Shown here: piece by piece, positions 1-8,859 of the stretch
Layout of the letters: the number at the start of each line of letters is the position of its first letter
Numbering within the stretch: the stretch's first letter is position 1
Assembly: GCA_016932735.1 (NCBI GenBank)
Contig: JAFGCI010000001.1
Location: forward strand, 62,001 to 126,000
Length of the DNA stretch: 64,000 nucleotides
From: Candidatus Aenigmatarchaeota archaeon
GTDB lineage: Archaea > Aenigmatarchaeota > Aenigmatarchaeia > QMZP01 > QMZT01
Reading direction: 5' to 3'
Translations under genes and position numbers: made by a program
Notes under the pieces: generated by a model
Databases searched by the model: none
What the model was told of the DNA's origin: nothing
What the model saw: only the letters and a program-made list of their open reading frames with translations

Positions 1-201
1 CATTCTTGAAAATGATACGGCGGTATTAGTTCCTCCGCCCCCCACATCAAAATGCACGGCCTTTGCCTCTATCTTAGAGCCGAATGGAACTTCAACTATG
101 CCCTTCTGCTTTCCCTTTCTGAAAAGGTCGGAACCTGTATCCACGAAAATATCGATGGTTGCAGAGCCCATTGTGACAATATCATATTTCTTCATTGCCA
201 T
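1..201 (-). CDS. PfkB/ribokinase-family sugar kinase, 5' part only
   Basis: The first 67 codons of a gene that runs off the left edge. The reading begins MAMKKYDIVTMGSATIDIF and contains a DVGGGGTNTAVSFSRM stretch. This matches the N-terminal substrate-binding strand and the glycine-rich GG-N-A motif of PfkB-type carbohydrate or nucleoside kinases, which phosphorylate small sugars with ATP. The substrate cannot be told because the C-terminal ATP/anion-hole part (GAGD) is outside the window. A second ATG two codons downstream (195) is an equally possible start. Assignment to the family is fairly firm; function within it is open. Confidence 0.75.
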   Translation of the reverse strand, partial: MAMKKYDIVTMGSATIDIFVDTGSDLFRKGKQKGIVEVPFGSKIEAKAVHFDVGGGGTNTAVSFSRM

Positions 202-290
202 TGCCTCATCCTGTTATCATATTTGTAGGCTCTGGATAATAAATCAAACCAGAAAACTTTCAAAATTATTGCGTACAAATAAGAAGTAAA

Positions 291-309
291 ATATAAAAGC
301 TTTATATGG
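291..309 (+). promoter_or_regulatory. Likely TATA region of the small wHTH gene
   Basis: An A/T run containing ATATAAAAG and TTTATATGG lies 45-60 bases before the ATG at 352. A GGTG Shine-Dalgarno-like site sits about 10 bases before that ATG, so this gene probably has a short leader. Seen by eye only. Confidence 0.4.
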
Positions 310-351
310 AACCCCGATAAAAATTATCTAAAATAATGGTTAGGTGTTGAG

Positions 352-561
352 ATGGCAGATGTATTGGAAATGTTCGGCGGCAAAGCCGGTCTCGTATGGC
401 AGGAACTTAAAAGGAGAAGCCCTCAGACAGTCAACCAGCTTACTTCAAAGACTAATCTTAGCAAAGACGATGTTTTTGTCGCTCTCGGCTGGCTTGCGAG
501 GGAAGGGAAAATAAATCTTGACGACAGCAACAAAAGCCCGAGATTCGGCCTTATTGAATAA
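352..561 (+). CDS. Small winged-helix domain protein (DUF2582-like)
   Basis: A 69-residue protein that is essentially one winged helix-turn-helix. A first helix (GLVWQELKRR) is followed by a helix-turn-helix (SPQTVNQLTSKTNLSKDDVFVALGWLAREGKI) and a short wing ending in FGLIE. Size and pattern resemble the stand-alone DUF2582 winged-helix proteins, whose target is unknown. The start at 352 is preceded by GGTG at a good distance. It probably binds DNA or acts as a protein-protein module; no partner is evident from its neighbours. Confidence 0.65.
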   Translation: MADVLEMFGGKAGLVWQELKRRSPQTVNQLTSKTNLSKDDVFVALGWLAREGKINLDDSNKSPRFGLIE

Positions 562-583
562 AATAATCATTCAGCGTTTTTGC

Positions 584-2668
584 TTATTTTATCATAGTGC
601 AGACAATAATATTTTTCCTTTCTAAAGGGAAAGTCATAATATTTTTTCGAATCTCACTGTCGTTTGCACTGATTATCTTTACATTGCCGGGCATCTCCAG
701 CCTGCACATTATCTTTTTTCTGTAATCACTCTTCGCATCAATCTTTATCCTGATTTTATCATTCTCAGAAGTTATGATGAAATCAGTCGGGACGTTATCT
801 ATCTTCTTTCCGATGATTTTCATCTTGTCCCACCCTTCAGGAATGGAAGGCTTCAGATTAATTGTCAGATTTTTTGAGTCGTACTTTATGCCGAAAAGGT
901 ATTCTGTAACGGCTAGAAGATACATCGACATAGACCATGCCTGCATTCCGCATCCGAGAAGATGGCCGCTATCAGAACTCATAGTTTCAAACATCCCGCC
1001 GAGAGTGTTTCTCCTGACGTCAAGAGCGAGATTCTTCAGGTAATCCAGTCCTTTCCTCTGGTCGCCATACTTGAAAGATGCGCATGATGCGATTCCCGTC
1101 GTCATGCCCCATACAGAGCCGTTATGATAGCCATCAGGGGAATAGTTTGGAGCTGTTCTTGACCACGTTGAAACACCCCAACTACTCTCGAAATGTGTCC
1201 TTATCTTTTCAAGAACAGCAATGGAGCGGATTTCATCCGTTTCATTGAATAATATATGAAAGAGGGGATTTGACGTGTCCAGATTTGATATTGAAGGATG
1301 GCTGTTAATTTTAAGGGAGTCCGCATAGTATGTTTCCTCTTCATCCCAGTAAAGGCCATTTAACTTGCTTTCAATCTTCTGATGGTATGGCTTCTTATAA
1401 TCACGGAAAATCCTGGACCACAAAGCCTGCACTTCTATAGCAAAATTCCTTTCAAGGGTGTCCATCCATGTCATTTTTGGGTCGTGGCTGACAAGATCAT
1501 TTTCGAGTTTCACATCATTTACAATGTTTTTTAAAGCGAAGTCAAAACTCCTTTTGAAAATCTCGTCTCCTGTCCTTTCATAATAATGAAGCGATGCAAG
1601 TATGAAGAGGGGATTTGTGTCGGCAAAACCAAATTCCATCTTCCCTGAAGTCTCAATCTTTGAAGGAAGTCCCTTCCTCCTGAATATATTGAGAATGGTT
1701 TTTGTCTTTTCAAGCTCGTCAATGCTTGTCAGGCCGAAAGAAGCCAGAAAAGAGTCACGTGCCCAGTATTCCAGAAACCATGGATATCCTGCAAAAATCC
1801 CCGAAACGGTATCTGACTGATGAAACAATGAATTGAGCGACCATCTCGCCCATGAGAAGCCTTCATTTATCGTCTCGTCAGGAGTCTCGATGTAAAGCTC
1901 TGTTTCCTTGTTTTCAGCTTCTTTTATTCTCTCTTTCAAAAGGTCCTGCCACCCGTTGTAAGCCTTGTCAAAATGCTTCGTAAGGTTCGTGTTGGATTTG
2001 AAACTTCCGGAGAAAACGAAAGGAACATCAATGGACTCTTTCGGTTTCAGCTGGAAGCTTACTTTGTATTCACCCGGTATGTAGCACCTGAGTCTTTCTC
2101 CGGGAGAGTGTTCTCTGTAATAAGGATTTTCAGTAAACTTCACATCCTTTCTGAATCCGGTCTTTCCTACACCAAACATGAGATACCATGGTCCTGTCAA
2201 GGCCTTTACGATAACAGAATCCCTTACATGGTTGAAATGTGTTTTGTACACCCTTTCGTGGAAATTCTCGAATTTATTTCTCATATCAACAGCCACTTCG
2301 GGCATTATAGACAAATCTATTTTTTTGTCCGACTTGTTCTCAAAACGAATTACAGAGACCATAGTTCTTGAGGCGATTGGAATGAAGACGGACTCTTCAA
2401 TGGAAAGCTCGCTGTCGGCAAAATAATGAGTTGCACCCCATTTGCTCAGCCTGAAGCTTTCACAGTTATCCCACCCGAGCCAGAATTCGCGCCCGTCGGA
2501 GGATATTTTGTAAGAATAATAATCAATGAATTTCAGCGGGGGGCTCCAGAAGCCGCACCATTTCGTCTTATGGCCGGTGTCTGCATACCTTTGCATGAAG
2601 GCCTTTGTGCTTGAGAGTATGTAGTTTCTGTCTTCAAATTCCTTCCTATCAAGAGTAATTCCCCCCAT
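584..2668 (-). CDS. Glycogen debranching enzyme (amylo-alpha-1,6-glucosidase, GH133-like)
   Basis: A 694-residue enzyme expected to cleave alpha-1,6 branch stubs of glycogen or limit dextrin in the cytoplasm; no signal peptide is present. Residues 1-270 are beta-rich (N-terminal sandwich). From about 280 an (alpha/alpha)-barrel begins, with the family hallmark AGYPWFLEYWARDSF near residue 300 and YHNGSVWGMTTG near 514. The length is usual for archaeal stand-alone debranching enzymes, which lack the transferase half of the eukaryotic protein. It lies near two GT4 glycosyltransferases and a GH57 amylase, so it fits a glycogen turnover block. Confident at family level; exact chain preference unknown. 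Confidence 0.85.
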   Translation of the reverse strand: MGGITLDRKEFEDRNYILSSTKAFMQRYADTGHKTKWCGFWSPPLKFIDYYSYKISSDGREFWLGWDNCESFRLSKWGATHYFADSELSIEESVFIPIASRTMVSVIRFENKSDKKIDLSIMPEVAVDMRNKFENFHERVYKTHFNHVRDSVIVKALTGPWYLMFGVGKTGFRKDVKFTENPYYREHSPGERLRCYIPGEYKVSFQLKPKESIDVPFVFSGSFKSNTNLTKHFDKAYNGWQDLLKERIKEAENKETELYIETPDETINEGFSWARWSLNSLFHQSDTVSGIFAGYPWFLEYWARDSFLASFGLTSIDELEKTKTILNIFRRKGLPSKIETSGKMEFGFADTNPLFILASLHYYERTGDEIFKRSFDFALKNIVNDVKLENDLVSHDPKMTWMDTLERNFAIEVQALWSRIFRDYKKPYHQKIESKLNGLYWDEEETYYADSLKINSHPSISNLDTSNPLFHILFNETDEIRSIAVLEKIRTHFESSWGVSTWSRTAPNYSPDGYHNGSVWGMTTGIASCASFKYGDQRKGLDYLKNLALDVRRNTLGGMFETMSSDSGHLLGCGMQAWSMSMYLLAVTEYLFGIKYDSKNLTINLKPSIPEGWDKMKIIGKKIDNVPTDFIITSENDKIRIKIDAKSDYRKKIMCRLEMPGNVKIISANDSEIRKNIMTFPLERKNIIVCTMIK

Positions 2669-2710
2669 GCCTAAATGTTTCTTAATCCTGATATAAAAGC
2701 ATTTTGAAAT

Positions 2711-3082
2711 TCACTTGTCTTTCGACTTGAAAAACAGCCAGTTCTTGTCCTTGAAACGGAGTATAGTGAATCTTCCCTTCAGTTTTTCTCCATGTATTAT
2801 TGCAACTATTTTATCAGCCTTGACGTTTTCCTGTTCCCAATATCCTCTGTCCCATAACTCGACCTTTCCGGCTCCGTAAGAGCCTTCCTCTATCTCGCCC
2901 TCAAAATCCATATATTCTATGGAATGGTCTTCGACTTGAACAGCCAGCCTCTTAACGCCTTCTTCAGTCGAGGGGCCTTTCGGGATAGCCCACGACTTCG
3001 CGACGCCGTCCAGTTCCAGACGTAAGTCGTAATGAAGATGGGTTGCGAAATGCTTTTGAATACAGTATCTGAGTTTTTTCAT
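2711..3082 (-). CDS. Stand-alone LigD 3'-phosphoesterase domain protein
   Basis: A 123-residue protein with the fold signature of the phosphoesterase module of bacterial DNA ligase D. It shows [16 protein letters not shown] near the N terminus (the His and Asp/Arg residues of the metal site), then [23 protein letters not shown] and [14 protein letters not shown]. The family trims 3'-phosphates and 3'-ribonucleotides at DNA ends before ligation. Bacterial forms are fused to polymerase and ligase domains; in archaea it is commonly a single domain, as here. No ligase or Ku gene is adjacent. Confidence 0.88.
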   Translation of the reverse strand: MKKLRYCIQKHFATHLHYDLRLELDGVAKSWAIPKGPSTEEGVKRLAVQVEDHSIEYMDFEGEIEEGSYGAGKVELWDRGYWEQENVKADKIVAIIHGEKLKGRFTILRFKDKNWLFFKSKDK

Positions 3083-3106
3083 AAAGAATAATTATTTCGG
3101 ATATTA

Positions 3107-3796
3107 TTACATATTTGGATAAAGGTAATTGTTTGTTAGTTCTTTATGAGTTTGTTCTATATAATCTTCTAATAACCCATTTTCTTTTGCTTTTCTTGCA
3201 TATTCATCTAAGTAGAGGTTATTCTCCTTATCCAATAGATATGTACAATTCAATACCGTGAAGAAATCTATTTGATTTCCCATTCTATCAAATTCAGACA
3301 GTTTGATAAGGAAAGAACCATTCTCCGGTTTATTTAACTTAAAATAAAAATTCAATTTATAATTACTATTACTTGGGAGGATGGGACTGAACTCGTCAAA
3401 AGATAGAAAACAATTATCATTGAAGAACCAACATTCATGATGGTTATCCATCCTAATTAGCATATTTTCTGAATACATATCAATCGTATAATAAGTTGGA
3501 GAGTTTCCGAAATTATGAAGCATCATAGAATAATTTGAAACTTTATCTGGAGTTAGTATTGGACACATTGCCGTAAAGGAAAGATGGGGTTTATTTTGTT
3601 CAACCTGCAGTCTAATATTTGCTGTTTGTAAATTTAATTCATAGGCAGAGTAATAGAGTTGTGAGCCAGAATAACTCAAACCAATAACTATGATAAATAT
3701 TTCAATAATTTTCAAGAAACCTGAGTTATTATCTGCCCAGTCAGATATTGTTTTAATTAATGTATTGCCTTTCTCATTATCTTTATTCCTGACCAT
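3107..3796 (-). CDS. Hypothetical membrane-anchored protein
   Basis: 229 residues, not recognised. A single hydrophobic helix (about residues 28-48, LKIIEIFIIVIGLSYSGSQL) follows a short charged N terminus. The rest (50-229) looks like a soluble beta-rich domain with a short acidic C-terminal helix (ARKAKENGLLEDYIEQTH). The gene is A+T-rich compared with its neighbours, which may point to a different history. Its start overlaps no other gene, and the divergent glycosyltransferase begins about 60 bases away. No function can be given. Confidence 0.6.
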   Translation of the reverse strand: MVRNKDNEKGNTLIKTISDWADNNSGFLKIIEIFIIVIGLSYSGSQLYYSAYELNLQTANIRLQVEQNKPHLSFTAMCPILTPDKVSNYSMMLHNFGNSPTYYTIDMYSENMLIRMDNHHECWFFNDNCFLSFDEFSPILPSNSNYKLNFYFKLNKPENGSFLIKLSEFDRMGNQIDFFTVLNCTYLLDKENNLYLDEYARKAKENGLLEDYIEQTHKELTNNYLYPNM

Positions 3797-3856
3797 TACT
3801 AAAAATTAAATTGATGCTATTAAAATCCATTTAAACCCCCCTCACAAATATCAATC

Positions 3857-5014
3857 ATGATTTTTGACATCGCCTGGGAGTTTCCACCCAACTATGTCGG
3901 CGGTCTTGGCGTCTATCAGGCGGAAACGTTCCGGATTCTTGCAAAGAGATTCGATATTGCGGCAACGGCAGTTTTCCAGCCGGAAGATGAGAAGGAGATA
4001 GATAAGGTCAACAATATTGAAGTCTTCCGCATAAAACATAACCCGAAAAACGACAGCATCTACAATCTTTTTGTCAGCCAGAATCAGTTCTGGTTTACAG
4101 AGGGAGGATACTACGAGTTCAATATGCAGAGCATAGAACTTGCATCCTCAATGAAAAAAATTTCACTCGTCCATTCCCATGACTGGCTGGGGATGTACGC
4201 GGGTTACATTGTGAGCCGCCACAGGAAGGTCCCATGGGTCGTAACAATACATTCTCTTGAGAAAGGACGGAACAACAACCCCAATCCATGGGTTATGGAA
4301 ATAGAGAAAATAGGCATGAACGCCGACAAGATCATAGCGGTGAGCCGCGAAATCGAGAAGGAGCTTCTTGAAATGGGGTTCCCGAAAAACAAGGTTGAGG
4401 TAATATACAACGGCATAGACGCCCAGAAATTCAATGCCGGCATCAGCGGCCGCGACATGAAAGCAAAACTCGGAATAGACCCGGAAAAGAAAGTCATATT
4501 CTTTGTCGGCCGTCCTGTAAGGGAAAAGGGCATTGACAGCCTTCTTGACGCTTACAGGAAGATAAGAGAGAAAAGGGACGACGTTGTCCTCGTCCTCCTT
4601 TCATTCGGCGAAATCCCGAATCTTCCTGATGGAGTTAAACACATCAACAAATTCGTCAGAGAGGACGACAGGATAAAGATGATATCGATGGCTGATATTT
4701 TCATCGTCCCTTCTTTGTACGAGCCTTTTGGAATAGTGACGCTTGAAGGAATGGCCATGGGAAAAGCAACGATAGGAGCCCGCACAGGGGGTATAGCCGA
4801 GGTCATAGAAGACGGGAAAAGCGGACTGCTTTTCGAGCCCGGAAACGGCGGGGAACTAGCTGAAAAGATTGAATCGCTTCTTGACGACATTAGCAGGAGA
4901 ATGAAACTCTCGCAGGAAGCCGTAAAGAGAGCCAGGGAATTCACCTGGGAGAAAAATGCTGATAAGGTCGCCGCAATCTATGAAGACCTTATGGGAAAGC
5001 CTGTTACTTATTAA
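3857..5014 (+). CDS. GT4-family glycosyltransferase (glycogen-synthase-like)
   Basis: A 385-residue GT-B enzyme. The N-domain opens with WEFPPNYVGGLGVYQAE (glycine loop that meets the nucleotide sugar) and carries HSHDWLGMYAGY. The C-domain holds FVGRPVREKGID and the retaining-enzyme E-x7-E motif within SLYEPFGIVTLEG, both glutamates present. It transfers a sugar from a nucleotide donor, in this family often glucose to an alpha-glucan. Proximity to debranching and GH57 genes makes glycogen synthesis the best guess. A TATA-like TTTAAAC at 3829-3837 lies about 25 bases before the ATG, suggesting a leaderless mRNA. It resembles the enzyme at 8860-10017. Confidence 0.85.
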   Translation: MIFDIAWEFPPNYVGGLGVYQAETFRILAKRFDIAATAVFQPEDEKEIDKVNNIEVFRIKHNPKNDSIYNLFVSQNQFWFTEGGYYEFNMQSIELASSMKKISLVHSHDWLGMYAGYIVSRHRKVPWVVTIHSLEKGRNNNPNPWVMEIEKIGMNADKIIAVSREIEKELLEMGFPKNKVEVIYNGIDAQKFNAGISGRDMKAKLGIDPEKKVIFFVGRPVREKGIDSLLDAYRKIREKRDDVVLVLLSFGEIPNLPDGVKHINKFVREDDRIKMISMADIFIVPSLYEPFGIVTLEGMAMGKATIGARTGGIAEVIEDGKSGLLFEPGNGGELAEKIESLLDDISRRMKLSQEAVKRAREFTWEKNADKVAAIYEDLMGKPVTY

Positions 5015-5035
5015 TTATTTCTGCAAATAGAATTC

Positions 5036-5455
5036 ATGGCTGTCGAAACGAAAACGATTTCTGTCCATTCTGAGGGGGAAATGAATGTAATAGACATTAC
5101 TGCCAAGATTGATGAGGTCATCAGAAAATCAAAAATCAATGAAGGCATCGCAACTATTTTCGTTCCAGGCTCGACTGCATCCGTTTCAACGATAGAGTTC
5201 GAGCCTAACCTTGTCAAGGATATGAAGAATGCGATGGAAAGGCTTTTTCCATCGGACATCAAATACAATCATCATGAAACGTGGGGCGATGATAACGGGA
5301 AAAGCCACGTCCGCGCGACTACGATGGGCCCTTCGATGACAGTTCCGTTCAAAGACAAAAAACTGCTTCTCGGTACATGGCAGCAGATTGTCCTGATAGA
5401 TTTTGATGTCCCTGCAAGGAAAAGGGACATTGTTGTCCAGCTGATGGGAGAATGA
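5036..5455 (+). CDS. YjbQ/UPF0047 family protein
   Basis: A 139-residue protein of the widespread YjbQ family. It shows GIATIFVPGSTASVSTIE, the metal-site region with NHHETWGDDNGKSHVRA, and the terminal GTWQQIVLIDFDVPARKR signature. Family members have weak thiamine phosphate synthase activity and complement a thiE defect in bacteria, but their true role is debated. It ends one base before the Nudix gene start, so the two are probably cotranscribed. A thiamine pyrophosphokinase lies elsewhere in the window (53248). Confidence 0.88.
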   Translation: MAVETKTISVHSEGEMNVIDITAKIDEVIRKSKINEGIATIFVPGSTASVSTIEFEPNLVKDMKNAMERLFPSDIKYNHHETWGDDNGKSHVRATTMGPSMTVPFKDKKLLLGTWQQIVLIDFDVPARKRDIVVQLMGE

Positions 5456-5456
5456 A

Positions 5457-6002
5457 ATGAAAGAGGAAATTTTTGATATTGTTGATGAAAACGACAATAT
5501 CATAGGAAAAGCGACGAGAAGAGAAGCGCATGAAAGGGGACTGAGACACAGAGGAATATCGATTTTTGTATTCAATTCAAAAGGCGAACTTCTCATCCAG
5601 AAAAGATCAGCGGGAAAGGATATATGTCCCGGATTTTTTGCAATATCCGCGGCAGGTCATCTTTCAGCCGGTGAAACATATGATGAAACCGCGAAAAGAG
5701 AGCTTGAAGAGGAACTGGGAATAAAAGTGCCTCTTGAGAAACTTGGAAAATACTGGCAGGATGTAAAATATCCTGACGGAAAAGCAGACAATGAAATAGT
5801 AATGGTATATAAGTGCTTGTGGGACGGCGATTATTCCATACAGGAGGAAGAACTCGAGTCGGCATCTTTTATGCCTTTTGAAAAGGTCAGAAAGATGATA
5901 AAAGAAAACGCGGAAAATTTTATGCCGTCTCTCGAAATAATGATATCTTTATTCTTCGGTGATTCAAAGGCAGAGAATTCGGGGCTCATTTGGAAAGCCT
6001 GA
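5457..6002 (+). CDS. Nudix hydrolase (YfcD/IPP-isomerase-like group)
   Basis: 181 residues with a complete Nudix box, GHLSAGETYDETAKREL followed by EEELGI, at about residues 60-82; all metal-binding glutamates are present. The opening EEIFDIVDENDNIIG and RRGIS-like strand (RHRGISIFVFN) resemble the YfcD and isopentenyl-diphosphate-isomerase branch of the superfamily. The isomerase cysteine motif is not evident, so hydrolysis of a nucleoside diphosphate derivative is more likely. It follows YjbQ with one base between, and its 3' end overlaps the convergent alaX gene by 17 bases. Confidence 0.85.
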   Translation: MKEEIFDIVDENDNIIGKATRREAHERGLRHRGISIFVFNSKGELLIQKRSAGKDICPGFFAISAAGHLSAGETYDETAKRELEEELGIKVPLEKLGKYWQDVKYPDGKADNEIVMVYKCLWDGDYSIQEEELESASFMPFEKVRKMIKENAENFMPSLEIMISLFFGDSKAENSGLIWKA

Positions 6003-6696
6003 AATACAGTCTCCTGTTGCTCTTTCCCTTGTTCTCGAGCTTTACGAGCTCGACCTTCCCGATTTCTGAAGTGTTCTTTACGTGCGTTCCGCCGTCTGGC
6101 TGAATGTCCACATCGCCGATTTTTACCATTCTTAAAACATCAATTCCGGGAGGAAGGCCTTTTGCAAGCTTGCATAATTCCGGATTGGCTTCGACTTCTG
6201 AACGGGGCATAGAACTGACGGACACATCAAGATTCCTTGATATGGCTTCATTCGCCTTTTCTATGTATCCGGCAAATGCATCTCTGTCAAAATTCTCAAG
6301 GTCAAAGTCGATTCGCGACTGCTCGAGCCCGAGCTGGTTTCCTGTGATGAGTGCTCCGGTTTCCTTGTTTATGAGAGTGCTTACTATGTGCGCTGTCGTA
6401 TGCATTCTCATGTGTTTGTAACGCCTGTTCCAGTCTATGACACAATGGACAGAATCGCCTTCTTTGAGCCCGGGCTTTCCGACCTCGTGGCTTATTTCGC
6501 CTGAGAATTTTCCCACAAAAACAACAGGAAATTCTTCCCTGTCTCGTATAATTGTTCCTGTATCATAAGGCTGGCCGCCCGCATTCGGATAGAAGGCTGT
6601 CCTGTCAAGAACGATGAACTTGTCGTCTTTAACCGATACGACCTTAGCATCAAACTCCTTTAAGTAAGAGTCATTCATGTAAAGAGCTTCCGACAT
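5986..6696 (-). CDS. alaX: Alanyl-tRNA editing protein AlaX (medium form)
   Basis: 236 residues; hydrolyses mischarged Ser- (or Gly-) tRNA-Ala. The N-terminal part has DRTAFYPNAGGQPYDTGTI, typical of the AlaRS/AlaX editing module. The zinc site shows MRMHTTAHI (HxxxH) and, near the C terminus, DGGTHVKNTSEIG, where the histidine is kept and the position before GGTH is Asp rather than the Cys of the CxxxH form. The length fits AlaX-M. The start is supported by GAGGTGAT seven bases upstream, which pairs well with the 16S 3' end found in this window. Confidence 0.9.
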   Translation of the reverse strand: MSEALYMNDSYLKEFDAKVVSVKDDKFIVLDRTAFYPNAGGQPYDTGTIIRDREEFPVVFVGKFSGEISHEVGKPGLKEGDSVHCVIDWNRRYKHMRMHTTAHIVSTLINKETGALITGNQLGLEQSRIDFDLENFDRDAFAGYIEKANEAISRNLDVSVSSMPRSEVEANPELCKLAKGLPPGIDVLRMVKIGDVDIQPDGGTHVKNTSEIGKVELVKLENKGKSNRRLYFRLSK

Positions 6697-6738
6697 TAAA
6701 TCACCTCACACTTCACAATGGGTTTCATGAAATAAAAG

Positions 6739-7170
6739 TTATACCTTCATAATCCTTGACTGCGGAATCTGGCTTTGCAGGATTCCGTCCTTCAGGAATC
6801 CGCATCCGAGTATGTGGTTTCTCCATCTGACGATGACGTACCCTTTCTCAAGTTCCGAATCCGTTTCAATACATGTTCCTCTGATAAAAAGCTCTTTTTC
6901 TTCGTCATTGACATCGAACACATTTTTTTTGGCTCTGCTTCCAAAAACCTGAAGGAAATTGGTTGTCGGTTTTATAGTTCTTCCGTCTCTCTGGATACGC
7001 CCTGCAACAATCCCATAAGAATGGGTTTTCCCGGGGAGGTTTTCTTCCAGGGCGACCTCTTCCGTAGTGACGTAAACCCGCTTCTCGTCGGCTATGAATA
7101 CAAGACCTCCAAAGTCCTCTTTTGTAAACCCGAATCTGTCTTTTATGTAGTCAATGAATTGTTGTTCCAT
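6739..7170 (-). CDS. PUA-like RNA-binding partner of NOL1/NOP2/Sun methyltransferase
   Basis: 143 residues resembling the C-terminal PUA-like domain found in RsmF-type and archaeal NSUN methyltransferases (SYGIVAGRIQRDGRTIKPTTNFLQVFG; ending GYVIVRWRNHILGCGFLKDG). Here it is a separate protein encoded just downstream of the catalytic gene at 7236-8174 (66 bases apart, same strand). Gene order suggests it supplies substrate binding in trans. The family link is by motif reading; the pairing is inference from adjacency. Confidence 0.75.
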   Translation of the reverse strand: MEQQFIDYIKDRFGFTKEDFGGLVFIADEKRVYVTTEEVALEENLPGKTHSYGIVAGRIQRDGRTIKPTTNFLQVFGSRAKKNVFDVNDEEKELFIRGTCIETDSELEKGYVIVRWRNHILGCGFLKDGILQSQIPQSRIMKV

Positions 7171-7235
7171 AAAATCACTTCATTTTGTTTTTCAGCTCTA
7201 TTTTGAATATTTCCCGCTTAAAGGCTATTGCCTTT

Positions 7236-8174
7236 TTACACCTTCTTCAGTTTTGCGACAAAGAAACCTTCAGTCCCGTTGTCCTGCGGCCACACCCTGA
7301 CACATTTTGAAACGCGCTCATTATAGGTGTATCTGTCCCAAGACGTGAGACCCTTTCTTGTCTTAATTCCCTTCAGTTCTATATCTTCGAGCTCAATGCC
7401 TCCGATTTTGAGCGCATGGTCTATTACCTCTTCATTCTCCTCCGGGGAAAGGGTGCAGGTCGAATAAACAAGAGTCCCGCCGGGCTTCAGGCATGAGATT
7501 GCCGAAGCGATGAGGTCTTTTTGCAGCCTGCACATCTTTATAACAAGCTTCATGTTCCACCTCTTTATGACTTCCCATTCGCGCATTACTATCCCTTCTC
7601 CTGTGCAGGGTGCATCCAGAAGAATCTTATCAAACCTGAGCTTTGATTTCGCAAAATCCCTTCCGTCAAGATTAGTTATAACAGAATTCAGGACACCGTT
7701 TTTATCGTTGTTGAACCGAAGCAGTTTAATGCGTTTATAATCAGATTCATTTGCTACAAGAACTCCCTTATTTTTCATCATCGCTGCAATCTGTGTTGTT
7801 TTGGAGCCGGGAGAAGCGCACATATCAAGGACGGTTTCCCCCGGATTCGGGTCAAGAACCATTGCGGGTAACATTGATGCAGGACCCTGAATATATATGT
7901 AGCCCATAAAATTCTCGAACGAATTTCCGACTGATTTCACGTCGGTGAAAAAACCGTTCTTTGTCCATGGAATTCTCTTTGTTATGATGCCGTTACCTTT
8001 CAACAATTCTAGAGCGTCTTCAACAGAAATCTTAAGCGTGTTCACACGGAACGATTTTTTGTAGTCATTTCTGCAGCACTCTTCAAATTTATCGTAATCT
8101 CTCCCGAAAATTGCTTCAAACCTTTCCTTCATCTTGCCTGGAATTTCAGGCATAGAATGCAGTTTTGCTCCCAT
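7236..8174 (-). CDS. NOL1/NOP2/Sun-family tRNA/rRNA cytosine-C5 methyltransferase
   Basis: 312 residues. It carries the SAM site VLDMCASPGSKTTQIAAMM, the motif DAPCTGEG (PC catalytic dyad, first cysteine) and STCTLSPEENE (TC motif, second cysteine), so both catalytic cysteines of m5C RNA methyltransferases are present. The N-terminal FRVNTLKI segment is also typical. No PUA domain is fused; the neighbouring 143-aa protein likely provides it. Target nucleotide (tRNA or rRNA) cannot be deduced. A GT-like gene starts divergently 76 bases away. Confidence 0.92.
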   Translation of the reverse strand: MGAKLHSMPEIPGKMKERFEAIFGRDYDKFEECCRNDYKKSFRVNTLKISVEDALELLKGNGIITKRIPWTKNGFFTDVKSVGNSFENFMGYIYIQGPASMLPAMVLDPNPGETVLDMCASPGSKTTQIAAMMKNKGVLVANESDYKRIKLLRFNNDKNGVLNSVITNLDGRDFAKSKLRFDKILLDAPCTGEGIVMREWEVIKRWNMKLVIKMCRLQKDLIASAISCLKPGGTLVYSTCTLSPEENEEVIDHALKIGGIELEDIELKGIKTRKGLTSWDRYTYNERVSKCVRVWPQDNGTEGFFVAKLKKV

Positions 8175-8222
8175 GGAACATTCTTGTGGCGATGTTATTT
8201 ATTTGTGTCAAAAGGGAACAGT

Positions 8223-8230
8223 TTTAAATA
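8223..8230 (+). promoter_or_regulatory. TATA box of the 8251-10017 glycosyltransferase pair
   Basis: TTTAAATA lies about 25 bases before the ATG at 8251, the spacing expected for an archaeal leaderless transcript. This choice makes the 8251 start preferable to longer in-frame starts further upstream. Confidence 0.6.
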
Positions 8231-8250
8231 CGACTTCTTTAATAGTTAAT

Positions 8251-8850
8251 ATGGTTGGGACCGGAAGAATTCTGCTAATCACAAAGGATTTCAATATTCA
8301 GGGGCCTTCCAGCTATGTAAAGGACCTTTCTTTCTTCATGGCGGGCAGAGGAACGGATGTTCATGTTGTCTGCTATGGCAACGAAGAATGCGACTATGAC
8401 CTTGGTGAGAAAATCCACGTCCATCAGGTCAGGTTCATTCTGGGAGCCAATAACACATACAACTGGCACATGCTTATGAACAATGAGCTGAAGAGGAAAT
8501 CCAGAGAGCTTATGGAGAAGAACGACTTCGATTTAATACACTGCATTGACTGGACAGCCTATCCGACGGCTATAGGAGTTTCCAGAATGTTCGACAAGCC
8601 TTATGTCATTACCTTATACTCGACCGAGAAGGAGAGAGGTCTTGGAGTTTACGAATCTGGTATGATATCAGACATTGAGTGGATGTCAACATATGACGCT
8701 GGATATATAATAACTCTTAATCAGGATACGAGAAATGTGTTAATTCATGATTATGGAGTGCCTTCCGGGAAGATAACGCTTGCAACCGAAAACGGAAAAG
8801 ACCCCTATGAAGAGACGGAGCATGTCTACGAAAGAATGCTAAATAACTGA
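8251..8850 (+). CDS. Lone GT-B N-terminal domain protein (GT4-like, no catalytic half)
   Basis: A 199-residue protein that matches only the N-terminal half of GT4 glycosyltransferases. It has ITKDFNIQGPSSYVKDLS at the glycine-loop position, FDLIHCIDWTAYPTAIGV, and YVITLYSTEKERGLGVYES, which aligns with the complete enzyme that starts 9 bases after its stop. It ends after the linker region (ITLATENGKDPYEE) without the C-domain and its E-x7-E motif. A full frame-disrupted remainder is not visible, since the next gene starts at once with its own N-domain. It may be a non-catalytic partner or regulatory subunit of the downstream enzyme; that is inference. Confidence 0.75.
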   Translation: MVGTGRILLITKDFNIQGPSSYVKDLSFFMAGRGTDVHVVCYGNEECDYDLGEKIHVHQVRFILGANNTYNWHMLMNNELKRKSRELMEKNDFDLIHCIDWTAYPTAIGVSRMFDKPYVITLYSTEKERGLGVYESGMISDIEWMSTYDAGYIITLNQDTRNVLIHDYGVPSGKITLATENGKDPYEETEHVYERMLNN

Positions 8851-8859
8851 GATGAGAAA

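Noticed and set aside
774-2614. Several plus-strand open frames inside the debranching enzyme region
   Set aside because: They lie opposite a long gene with clear motifs, have no promoter or ribosome site, and encode no recognisable protein.
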